Assembly (NCBI GenBank): GCA_038521825.1
Contig: JBCBKL010000020.1
Coordinates: 1-64,000 of the forward strand
From: JBCBKL01 sp038521825
GTDB taxonomy: Bacteria > Pseudomonadota > Alphaproteobacteria > Rhodobacterales > Rhodobacteraceae
Reading direction: 5' to 3'
DNA length: 64,000 bases
The first letter of the stretch is position 1. The number at the start of each line of letters is the position of its first letter. Of this stretch, positions 17,251-23,525 are shown piece after piece. The notes under the pieces are model-generated. The model did not search any database. It was given only the letters and a program-made list of their open reading frames with translations, and was not told the origin of the DNA. Both the position numbers and the translations under genes were made by a program.

Positions 17251-17723
17251 GCCGCTTGGAATCTATGCGCCGAAGACTGTCGGCACAGATCGATGGTCTC
17301 AATTGGGCCATCCAGGAAATCAAGGATTTACAAGGGGATATGCTTGATATCGGCCTCGGTAACGGCCGGACGTATGATCATTTGAGAGAGTATGGGGGCC
17401 GCCGCGTCTGGGTCATCGACAGGGCGCTCAACTGCCATCCGTCTTGCGTGCCGCCTGCAGAGGACTTTCTGCAGGGGGAGGCAGATGCGATGCTGGCCCG
17501 GCTGGTCGAGCAGGGGGGACGGATCGCGCTTGCGCATTACGATCTGGGTTATGGGGCCAAGGACGATGATGTGGCCGAAGCACTTGCCCTGTCCAAAGCC
17601 ATTGCCAAGGTCATGGTCCCGGGTGGGATTATCGTTTCACAACAGCCGCTTATGGGCTTTGGGCAGGTTAGTGGCCCCGATACCGTCGATCCCGACCGCT
17701 ACTTTTTCTACCGGGCCGTGTAA
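17247..17723 (+). CDS. SAM-dependent methyltransferase (class I), operon-terminal
   Basis: 158 residues from ATG 17247, overlapping the deacetylase stop. Motif I for SAM binding is MLDIGLGNGRTYDHL at 32-46, followed by an acidic loop (VWVIDRAL) and the later strand VMVPGGIIVSQQPL. The protein is shorter than usual class I enzymes and lacks a clear substrate domain. The last residues PDTVDPDRYFFYRAV resemble a conserved tail of small methyltransferases. As the eighth gene of the glycan operon, it may O-methylate a sugar residue; that role is inferred from position. Confidence 0.75.
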   Translation: MSRLESMRRRLSAQIDGLNWAIQEIKDLQGDMLDIGLGNGRTYDHLREYGGRRVWVIDRALNCHPSCVPPAEDFLQGEADAMLARLVEQGGRIALAHYDLGYGAKDDDVAEALALSKAIAKVMVPGGIIVSQQPLMGFGQVSGPDTVDPDRYFFYRAV

Positions 17724-17803
17724 CCGGCTTGAAACGTGAGTTGCACTGCGCGGTAAGGGCGGTCTAGGCTTCGGTCAACGACATTTCTGGCCCGGAGGAT
17801 GCC

Positions 17804-18358
17804 ATGCGCCTGGTCGCACTACTGCTCTGTTTTTTCGTTTCATCTCAAGCGCTTGCGGGGGCTTTGACGCTGCAGCCGGCGAACCCTCAGCCGACGGGTT
17901 TAAAAAGTGGACTGGCTGTTGAATACGCATTCCCGCCAGACGTGAAAACGCTGGGTCAGGCCGAGCGAGATCTGCGCCGCGCAAAACCGGGTAAGCCATT
18001 GGCAGGGTTGGATTATCGGGACACGGACGAGGGTGAGCCGACGCTGACCAGCGGACGGGCAGAAAAGGTTGTCGCGCGAATCACGGGCTATGTGAAATTT
18101 GACTCGGCCGGCGACTATGTCATTGATTTTGTTAGTAATGATGGCGTCAAAGCCATTGTCGGCGGACAGCAGGTCGTGTTCTTTGACGGGCGGCACACGT
18201 GTCAGGAAAGCGCACCGCAGCGGGTGATCGTTCCGGAGGCAGGGTGGTACCCCATCGAAGTCGTTTATTTTCAACGGTATAAGACGGCATGCCTGCATAT
18301 GCGGGCGGGCAAGGACGAGCCCGATTGGATGCCGAATTCGGCCTTCGGCTACAAATAA
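17804..18358 (+). CDS. Secreted PA14-like domain protein
   Basis: 184 residues with a signal peptide (MRLVALLLCFFVSSQALAG). Residues ~85-175 resemble the PA14 beta-barrel: ITGYVKFDSAGDYVIDFVSNDGVKAIVGGQQVV, then VIVPEAGWYPIEVVYFQRYKTACLHMRAG. PA14 domains usually bind carbohydrate. Two Cys (in HTCQES and KTACLH) could form a disulfide in the periplasm. It lies 80 bases after the glycan operon in the same direction, so it may bind the glycan made there. A perfect 7-bp hairpin follows the stop. Confidence 0.72.
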   Translation: MRLVALLLCFFVSSQALAGALTLQPANPQPTGLKSGLAVEYAFPPDVKTLGQAERDLRRAKPGKPLAGLDYRDTDEGEPTLTSGRAEKVVARITGYVKFDSAGDYVIDFVSNDGVKAIVGGQQVVFFDGRHTCQESAPQRVIVPEAGWYPIEVVYFQRYKTACLHMRAGKDEPDWMPNSAFGYK

Positions 18359-18379
18359 CCAACATCTTACAACCATACC

Positions 18380-18400
18380 GCCCGGGCGCTTAACCCGGGC
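18380..18400 (+). terminator. Hairpin after the PA14-like gene (weak terminator)
   Basis: GCCCGGG (18380-18386) pairs perfectly with CCCGGGC (18394-18400) across a 7-base loop, starting 22 bases after the stop codon. Only TTGGGTG follows, so the U-tract is poor and termination efficiency is doubtful. Confidence 0.4.
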
Positions 18401-18426
18401 TTGGGTGCATGGCGCTAAAACCCAAA

Positions 18427-18533
18427 TCGTGCGTTTTGCGGGTTGAATTGTACGATTTGGACGCGGGGAGAAATGGCCCAAGACCGGGTCATTTCGGCGA
18501 ATTGTACGATTGGGCCGGCAAAACGTACGTTTT
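18427..18533. repeat. Cluster of four ATTGTACGWTTTGG-like motifs (copy 1)
   Basis: Four related words lie in 107 bases: TCGTGCGTTTTG (18427), ATTGTACGATTTGG (18447), ATTGTACGATTGGG (18501), and the perfect 14-bp palindrome AAAACGTACGTTTT (18520). The same family recurs four times at 34247-34355. The region is intergenic, between the PA14-like gene and the 18561 gene. The spacing and palindrome suggest protein binding; the binding protein is unknown. Confidence 0.6.
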
Positions 18534-18560
18534 GACCTTTGACCCAACAGGTGTGACAAA

Positions 18561-18959
18561 ATGCGTCCCGGTTTTCGCAAGATTTCTTTTTCGGACTTTC
18601 GGCAGAACATGTCGAAAGAGATCAAGGTGGTTACCTGGGAGGGAGATCATCTGTGGCTGTGCTTTCACGGCCGTCCCAAATGCGCCATCATCCCTATGCG
18701 CGACGAAAAGCTGCTGAGCGATCTGCATGGCTGTCCCTTTGATCAACTGATGGAGCGGATGGAGATCGACCGCGCCCGGACCATCCGCGGCATGTCGCGG
18801 CTGGGCACGTACAGGGCAGAAGTGTTCGAAGAGAACGATTTCAAATATCCACCGCCGGGCGTGACCGAGCATGCCTATTGGGAAGGGATCAAGGAGAAGT
18901 TCGCCTATGCCAGCGCGACGGACCGGGTGTACCGAAGCAATGGGTACTGGAAAAAGTAA
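18561..18959 (+). CDS. Hypothetical protein with Phd/YefM-like N-terminal segment
   Basis: 132 residues. The first ~55 (RKISFSDFRQNMSKEIKVV...GRPKCAIIPMRDEKLL) follow the strand-helix-strand pattern of Phd/YefM antitoxins, where a small N-terminal domain binds operator DNA. The remainder (FDQLMERMEIDRARTIRGMSRLG and a Tyr-rich end) is not recognised. No toxin-like partner is adjacent, so a toxin-antitoxin role is unsupported. The gene begins 27 bases after the motif cluster that ends at 18533. An ATG at residue 17 is an alternative start. Confidence 0.6.
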   Translation: MRPGFRKISFSDFRQNMSKEIKVVTWEGDHLWLCFHGRPKCAIIPMRDEKLLSDLHGCPFDQLMERMEIDRARTIRGMSRLGTYRAEVFEENDFKYPPPGVTEHAYWEGIKEKFAYASATDRVYRSNGYWKK

Positions 18960-19031
18960 CTTTGAGGGTGAGCGACAGCCGAAACTTGCAGGCTATAGGC
19001 GAGTCGGTTGATTAAGAAATATGCAGGTGCA

Positions 19032-19045
19032 TTGATCTGCATCAA
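19032..19045 (+). promoter_or_regulatory. FnrL/FNR-type box TTGAT-CTGC-ATCAA
   Basis: A perfect 14-bp FNR consensus dyad centred at 19038.5. A -10-like CATGAT lies at 19067-19072. With a start near 19080 the box would be centred at about -41.5, the class II activator position. There is no ORF directly downstream; a structured region and terminator follow, see the ncRNA entry. Confidence 0.7.
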
Positions 19046-19079
19046 ACTGATGCGCAACCGATATGGCATGATGGTCTGG

Positions 19080-19200
19080 TTGCAATGCTTGGCACATCGG
19101 CCAACCGTCAGACGGCCAGCCAAGCGGGGATTGGACCTCAAACGATATCATAGGGCACTTTATTGTAAGAAGGGGCAGTCTCTGGGGGCTGCCCCTTTTA
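19080..19200 (+). ncRNA. Candidate FnrL-activated small RNA (~120 nt)
   Basis: The start is inferred from the FNR box at -41.5 and the CATGAT -10. Nine bases in, GCTTGGC (19087-19093) pairs perfectly with GCCAAGC (19119-19125), enclosing a GC-rich inner stem (CCG/CGG). An AU-richer single-stranded middle (19130-19168) follows, then GGGGCAG/CTGCCCC (19172-19178 / 19189-19195) and TTTT, a clear intrinsic terminator. There is no convincing ORF inside. It could also be a 5' leader attenuator for the gene at 19275, but the terminator lies 75 bases before that start. Confidence 0.5.
19170..19200 (+). terminator. Intrinsic terminator of the candidate small RNA
   Basis: A 7-bp perfect stem GGGGCAG...CTGCCCC with an 10-base loop followed by TTTTA. 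It is the strongest terminator between 17.7 and 20.3 kb and has no coding gene close upstream that it would serve (the 18561 gene ends 210 bases earlier). Confidence 0.75.
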
Positions 19201-19274
19201 CATGCGCGCCGCCTGGCTTGACCGGGCGCTGCAGCGCAGCAAAACTGTGGCGTATTTCGACAGAGGAGAGTTTG

Positions 19275-19622
19275 ATGTTTCCATTCGTTTTCGCGCCAAC
19301 CTATGAATATCCGCTATCCGGTGATGTGACTCAGGGCATCTCGCCCGAGTTCAACTGGGAAATGGCCGGCATCCCCGAGGTCGAGTACGAGGTCTGCACA
19401 ACCGTCGCGAGCTACGGGACCCAGCTCAGCAAACTCAGCGATGCGGTGCTGGCGCTGGCCGAAAAGGTCGGGCTGGACGGGCCAGAAGTGGACGCCCTGA
19501 AAGAGATCGCCGCCGGGGTGAAAGAGGCCAAGGTGCGGGCACTAGACGCCGTGCGGGCGCGGGCAGAAAAGGCGGTGGCGCGGGTGGAGAGGTTGGAGGG
19601 GGCGGTGCGGGTTGAGGAGTGA
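19275..19622 (+). CDS. Hypothetical protein with C-terminal coiled-coil
   Basis: 115 residues from ATG 19275, preceded by GAGGAG at a good distance. The N-terminus (MFPFVFAPTYEYPLSGDVTQG) is neutral and aromatic. From residue ~45 the sequence is strongly helical and Ala/Glu/Val/Lys-rich, ending in the heptad-like region VRARAEKAVARVERLEGAV. I vaguely recall similar short proteins in Rhodobacterales but know no function. A longer in-frame reading from 19008 would run through the candidate small RNA and is rejected. Confidence 0.6.
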   Translation: MFPFVFAPTYEYPLSGDVTQGISPEFNWEMAGIPEVEYEVCTTVASYGTQLSKLSDAVLALAEKVGLDGPEVDALKEIAAGVKEAKVRALDAVRARAEKAVARVERLEGAVRVEE

Positions 19623-19665
19623 TGTGGAGGTGGGCAGATTGCCCACTCTACGGCTGGCTAGGGTC

Positions 19666-19806
19666 AGGACCCATTGATTTCCGTCGGATGGCGTGGTTCA
19701 CGGTTCAAAAAACGAGCCGTGAACATGTCTGATCGGTTCTGTTGCGTTAGTTGATGTGGTCCGTAGGATCGCTGGAATAGCCCCAGGCGAATAGAGCACA
19801 TCCAAC
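19666..19806. mobile_element. Possible decayed IS end (solo terminal segment)
   Basis: The segment opens with GGGTCAGGACCCATTGATTT, which looks to me like an end of an alphaproteobacterial IS5-group element. It contains a hairpin (GTTCACGGTTC / GAGCCGTGAAC) and then a frame starting MSDRF that is stopped after ten codons. IS5-type transposases often start MSD-F. No transposase body or second end is visible, so it would be only a scar. Weak evidence; it may be ordinary intergenic DNA. Confidence 0.25.
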
Positions 19807-19817
19807 GGAGTATTTGA

Positions 19818-20297
19818 TTGTCACTTTTTACTGACGCCTCCCCGATTGGTACCTTCAACTACGCACACTCATTTCTCGGGGCTGCAAAGGCGCTCGACAG
19901 ATTGGAATGGGAAGATCGCGAAACGCACTCCGACAGCCCGGCCGAATTTCTTTACTGGCACTCAATCGAACTCTTCTTGAAGGCATACTTGTTGCTTGAT
20001 GGGATGGAATTGAAGAAACTCAGAAGCCGGGACTACGGCCACAACATCACGGCACTCGCTACTGAAGCCATAAAGCGCGGCCTAATTCTATCCGACAAAG
20101 ACCAAGAATTGCTGTCATTCATGCCATCCACAGAAGACATGATTGATCTGCGCTATCTGAAAGTTGGCGTACGAACCGTCCCTGACTTCGAGGAAATTGA
20201 GGAAACGTGTGGGAACCTCTACCGCGAAGTCGGCTTACAGATACAGAAAAGAGGCATTTCAATCGGGTTTCACGCTTCCCGGATCGCCCCAAAATAG
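19818..20297 (+). CDS. HEPN-like domain protein
   Basis: 159 residues, probably from TTG 19818 (CGGAG nine bases upstream; no ATG until residue ~56). The pattern AHSFLGAAKALDRLE...SPAEFLYWHSIELFLKAYLL...LRSRDYGHNITALATEA is typical of HEPN-fold proteins. LRSRDYGH satisfies the RX4-6H motif of HEPN RNases (R-X5-H). Base composition is noticeably AT-richer than neighbours, and the gene sits directly at the 3' side of tRNA-Phe, suggesting horizontal acquisition. No nucleotidyltransferase partner is adjacent. A role in defence or RNA cleavage is possible but unproven. Confidence 0.6.
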   Translation: MSLFTDASPIGTFNYAHSFLGAAKALDRLEWEDRETHSDSPAEFLYWHSIELFLKAYLLLDGMELKKLRSRDYGHNITALATEAIKRGLILSDKDQELLSFMPSTEDMIDLRYLKVGVRTVPDFEEIEETCGNLYREVGLQIQKRGISIGFHASRIAPK

Positions 20298-20362
20298 CGA
20301 GACAAAAACGAGACAACGACCCTAAATTGTCAACTCGAAACCTCGTAAGTATTTGATTTTGT

Positions 20363-20437
20363 TGGTGCCCGGGGGCGGAATCGAACCACCGACACGAGGA
20401 TTTTCAATCCACTGCTCTACCCCTGAGCTACCCGGGC
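20363..20437 (-). tRNA. tRNA-Phe (anticodon GAA)
   Basis: Minus strand: acceptor GCCCGGG pairs with CCCGGGC, discriminator A and encoded CCA. The anticodon loop is TTGAAAA with GAA. The T arm includes GGTTCGATTCC. The anticodon stem reads GTGGA/TCCTC, giving one U-U mismatch at 28-42. The gene follows yacG, as in other Rhodobacterales, and its 3' end faces the accessory strip. Confidence 0.95.
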
Positions 20438-20515
20438 ACGGGAGAACGGCTGGCGTTCGGGTGAGCGGGTTCTAGGGCCTCAGGCCAAGGGTGTCCAGAG
20501 GGATTTCTACAATTC

Positions 20516-20698
20516 TCAGTGCGGCTTGGCCTGTTGCTGAGCCGCCTGTTCCGCGGCTTCGGCAGCATCTTCGGGATCGTCCGACGGCACGGCATATTGC
20601 CCGTTCATCCAACGGGCCAGATCGACATCCGCGCACCGCCGCGAACAGAATGGGCGGTACTTCTCGTCTCGTTCGGACCCACAGATCGGGCAACTCAT
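20516..20698 (-). CDS. yacG: DNA gyrase inhibitor YacG (zinc-binding)
   Basis: A 60-residue protein. MSCPICGSERDEKYRPFCSRRCADVDLARWMNG holds four Cys (3, 6, 18, 22) that form the YacG zinc ribbon, followed by the DLARW motif and an acidic/Ala-rich tail. YacG binds GyrB and inhibits gyrase in Escherichia coli. The start overlaps the rng stop (ATG at 20698 within the TGA/ATG junction). Part of the infA-maf-rng-yacG transcript, followed by tRNA-Phe. Confidence 0.9.
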   Translation of the reverse strand: MSCPICGSERDEKYRPFCSRRCADVDLARWMNGQYAVPSDDPEDAAEAAEQAAQQQAKPH

Positions 20699-21714
20699 TT
20701 CAGAACCTCCGACAGGGGCAGGCGGGCGCGTTTTCGCTGCAATTCGTAATGTCCCAACGGGGTCCATCCTGCCAAGACCGTATCGATATCGTCAGCGCGC
20801 AAAGCACGGCGCAAGGCGTCTTCGAACGTGCGCCTGTCTTTCTTGGCCATAGGCGCCGGGTCAATCACGATCTGCCCTCCAAGGCCGCGGAGCCGCAGCG
20901 CGCGGGGAAGCGCCCTTGCGCAGGCGAGATTGGCCTTCAATCCTGCAGCGAGCGACGTGTCTCCGCCAGTGTTCACATCGACCGCCACAAGCGCTCGGGT
21001 TTGCTCAAGAAACATCGATCCGGGAGAAAGTTCTTCGCGCAGGCCGGTCGCCATATCAAGCGCATCGAGGACGCCGAGTGCCGCAAAGGATCCTGGTTCG
21101 TGCACCACATCGGCAGGCTCAACCCAATCCCGCCACGCGACGGCATGAGGCCCATCGCCTTCGGTCAATGTCTCAGCCCCCTCACCCTGATCCGAAAGAA
21201 CCGCCTGCGCCAGCTTAAGCATGGCATGGATGTCATCATGGATCTGCTCGGGATCAGCCCCCTCGCATACGGAGCGGAGGATCAAGCCGTAACTGACTTC
21301 GGCCATCGCGTCATGGGCGATCTCGAGGAGGCGATCGCGTGCCGCCTCGTCTTTGATCTGACGGGATATGTTGAGACCCGGCGCGTCTGGCGTGATGATC
21401 GCGTAGCGGCTCTTGAAAAGCAGCTTGATAGTCACCGGCAGGGCTTTTCCCGGCTCGGCATAGCCTGTCACTTGAACCAGCAGCGCATCCCCCGGTGCCA
21501 ACCCTTTGATCTGACGCAGATAGGCAGAACCATCGGGCGTGCGCACGAAGACACCCCCCTGCCCCTTCATCGGTCGCTCGGCAATGGCCCGGTAGACGGT
21601 ACCGGGACGCGGCGCATCGCCGTCGATTAGGATATCCTCAAGACGGCCATCGACCATAAGCGCGGCGGCTTCGCGGTCACCCAGATGATCGAGAACTAAC
21701 GTGCGCCCCTTCAT
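20695..21714 (-). CDS. rng: Ribonuclease E/G family protein
   Basis: A 339-residue protein, shorter than E. coli RNase G, as is usual for the alphaproteobacterial member between maf and yacG. The start at 21714 overlaps the maf stop and gives MKGRTLVLDHLGDREAAALMVDGRLEDILIDG. The S1-like part is GTVYRAIAERPMKGQGGVFVRTPDGSAYLR, and the DNase-I-like catalytic part contains VAVDVNTGGD, with a metal-binding Asp, and GGQIVIDPAPM. It should cleave single-stranded RNA in rRNA maturation or mRNA decay. Confidence 0.88.
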   Translation of the reverse strand: MKGRTLVLDHLGDREAAALMVDGRLEDILIDGDAPRPGTVYRAIAERPMKGQGGVFVRTPDGSAYLRQIKGLAPGDALLVQVTGYAEPGKALPVTIKLLFKSRYAIITPDAPGLNISRQIKDEAARDRLLEIAHDAMAEVSYGLILRSVCEGADPEQIHDDIHAMLKLAQAVLSDQGEGAETLTEGDGPHAVAWRDWVEPADVVHEPGSFAALGVLDALDMATGLREELSPGSMFLEQTRALVAVDVNTGGDTSLAAGLKANLACARALPRALRLRGLGGQIVIDPAPMAKKDRRTFEDALRRALRADDIDTVLAGWTPLGHYELQRKRARLPLSEVLK

Positions 21715-22277
21715 GACCAAACCTCGACGCCCGCCGCCCGCAAGAGCCCGGCGGTTTCGGCCAGGGGCAAGCCAACGATGGCGGTGAAGGATCCGCTGAT
21801 CCATGGGATCAGAGCACCAGCAGGACCCTGGATCCCGTAGCCGCCCGCCTTGCCACGCCAATCGCCCGATGCGACATAGGCAAGAACTTCGGTGTCACAG
21901 AGCGCTTTCATACGGACTTGGCTGACGACGTCTTTTTCCCAAAGTTTGTCCCCGCGCCGGACCGCCACGGCAGTTATGACCCGATGGCGACGGCCAGACA
22001 TTTTCCAAAGGAAATCAACCGCTTCCGCCTCATCTTCGGGTTTCCCCAGAATGCGGCGGCCCAAGGCCACGGTCGTATCCGCGCACAGAACCACATCGCC
22101 GGCCCCAGCATCGACGGCCAGCGCCTTTTCGCACGCCATGCGCCTGCAATAGGGGCGTGGGAGCTCGCCGTTTCGGGGTGTTTCATCAATATCGGGCGGG
22201 CGGATCGCATCTGGCGTCACGCCCAGTTGCTCCAGCAGCTCCAGCCGCCGGGGGCTTCCCGATCCCAAGACAAACAT
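21711..22277 (-). CDS. maf: Maf/YhdE-type nucleoside triphosphate pyrophosphatase
   Basis: 188 residues. The N-terminal GSGSPRRLELLEQLG is the Maf signature; DIDETPR and LCADTTVAL supply conserved acidic residues, and ISGSFTAIVGLPL is the typical C-terminal motif. Maf proteins hydrolyse dTTP/UTP or modified nucleotides and can arrest septation when overproduced. Ten bases separate it from infA upstream and its stop overlaps the rng start. Confidence 0.92.
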   Translation of the reverse strand: MFVLGSGSPRRLELLEQLGVTPDAIRPPDIDETPRNGELPRPYCRRMACEKALAVDAGAGDVVLCADTTVALGRRILGKPEDEAEAVDFLWKMSGRRHRVITAVAVRRGDKLWEKDVVSQVRMKALCDTEVLAYVASGDWRGKAGGYGIQGPAGALIPWISGSFTAIVGLPLAETAGLLRAAGVEVWS

Positions 22278-22286
22278 CCGTTGCGC

Positions 22287-22505
22287 TTACTTGAAGCGGT
22301 AGTTGATACGCCCTTTGGTCAGGTCGTATGGCGTCATTTCGACTTGAACCTTGTCGCCTGCCAAGACCCGGATCCGGTTCTTGCGCATCTTTCCTGCCGT
22401 ATGTGCGATGATCTCATGGCCGTTTTCCAGCTCGACCCGAAATGTCGCATTTGGCAGGAGTTCCTTCACGACGCCGGGAAATTCGAGCAGTTCTTCCTTG
22501 GCCAT
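22287..22505 (-). CDS. infA: Translation initiation factor IF-1
   Basis: 72 residues, the normal length. MAKEELLEFPGVVKELLPNATFRVELENGHEIIAHTAGKMRKNRIRV is the conserved OB-fold, and it ends GRINYRFK. The chosen ATG at 22505 discards a seven-residue upstream extension. It leads the infA-maf-rng-yacG-tRNA-Phe block. This block commonly follows hisD-UPF0262-phosphatase in Rhodobacterales, but here it points the other way 16 kb from it. Confidence 0.96.
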   Translation of the reverse strand: MAKEELLEFPGVVKELLPNATFRVELENGHEIIAHTAGKMRKNRIRVLAGDKVQVEMTPYDLTKGRINYRFK

Positions 22506-22584
22506 GGTCTCTCCTTCGTTGCACATCCGCCAACCGCGGATGCGCCCCTACATGCGCCGTCTCCCTCGATATTTCAAGGGCGAT

Positions 22585-23463
22585 CTAGGTCAGCCGCGTG
22601 ATTGTGACCGCACCGTCACGGCCCATCTGGCTGTCCCAGTCGCGCCGGTTGAGGACACTACCGTCGGCACGGACCTCTGCAAGAATGGCAAGGTCAATCT
22701 CGGCATAGGTCCATCCGGGCTGGTTGAGTTCGCCTTGGGCCAGAACCCCCGTCTCGGGGAAACCGCGATCGGGTGGTCCATAAATGCCACCCGCACCGAC
22801 AGATGTCCCGATCGCCTCGGACCATTCCGCCTCGCCAACGACAGAAGACATCACGGTGACGCATTGATTTTCAAGCGCGCGAGCCTGCGCACCGATCCGA
22901 ACACGGGAATAGCCGAACCGGGCTTCGGTCACGGATGGCACGAGGATCAGATCCGCCTCGCTGAGCGCACGGCCGAGCAGGGGAAACTCGCTGTCGTAAC
23001 AAATAAGGATCCCAATCTTGCCGATTTGCGTTTCGAACAGCTGCAGCGGGCCACCCGGCGTGATACCCCAGATTTCGGCCTCGAACCGGGTCATGATCTG
23101 TTTGTCCTGTTCACCGCGGGCACCGGTCGGAGAGAAAAAGCGCGCACGGTTGACTGGCCGCCCCTCTGCCCGGGTTGCCGGGGCGGATGCAGCCAGAACA
23201 TGAACGCCGAATTGCTGGGCAAGATGGGCGTGGAGCGCGTCCACATCGGCCAGCCGGTCCGACACCGCATGGATCGATTGTTCTAGATCGGCGGCGGCGT
23301 TTCGACCCTCCAGCGTTGCGAGTTCCAAGGCGCCGTATTCGGGAAAGACAAGCAGATCGGCGCCGTGGCTGGCGCCTTCGTCGACCCAGCGGGACATCTT
23401 GTCTTCGTACTGGGCCCAGCTGGTCAGGACATCGAGCGGGTAGGCGGCGGTGGCGATCTTCAT
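22585..23463 (-). CDS. Carbon-nitrogen hydrolase (nitrilase superfamily)
   Basis: 292 residues. The Glu-Lys-Cys triad is visible: Glu42 in VFPEYGALEL, Lys121 in DKQIMTRFE and Cys155 in GILICYDSEFP. This predicts an amidase, ureidase or nitrilase acting through a thioester. The Tyr in ICYDSEFP and the Thr-Arg after the lysine match amidase branches rather than NAD synthetase. It is the last gene of the cluster starting at 26557, separated from the racemase gene by ~97 bases that contain a repeat; it may be independently expressed. Substrate unknown. Confidence 0.83.
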   Translation of the reverse strand: MKIATAAYPLDVLTSWAQYEDKMSRWVDEGASHGADLLVFPEYGALELATLEGRNAAADLEQSIHAVSDRLADVDALHAHLAQQFGVHVLAASAPATRAEGRPVNRARFFSPTGARGEQDKQIMTRFEAEIWGITPGGPLQLFETQIGKIGILICYDSEFPLLGRALSEADLILVPSVTEARFGYSRVRIGAQARALENQCVTVMSSVVGEAEWSEAIGTSVGAGGIYGPPDRGFPETGVLAQGELNQPGWTYAEIDLAILAEVRADGSVLNRRDWDSQMGRDGAVTITRLT

Positions 23464-23525
23464 AAAGGCTCTCCTGCAGCCACATTCTGTCTGATCCGGT
23501 CGCAGAGCAAGCCCGCGATTCGGGA

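Noticed and set aside
18561..18959. Toxin-antitoxin pair
   Set aside because: Only the Phd-like half of a protein is present and no RelE, Doc or PIN-type toxin is adjacent on either strand.
20491..21630. A long plus-strand frame across the rng gene
   Set aside because: The minus-strand RNase G protein has family motifs and overlaps correctly with maf and yacG; the plus frame shows no domain.
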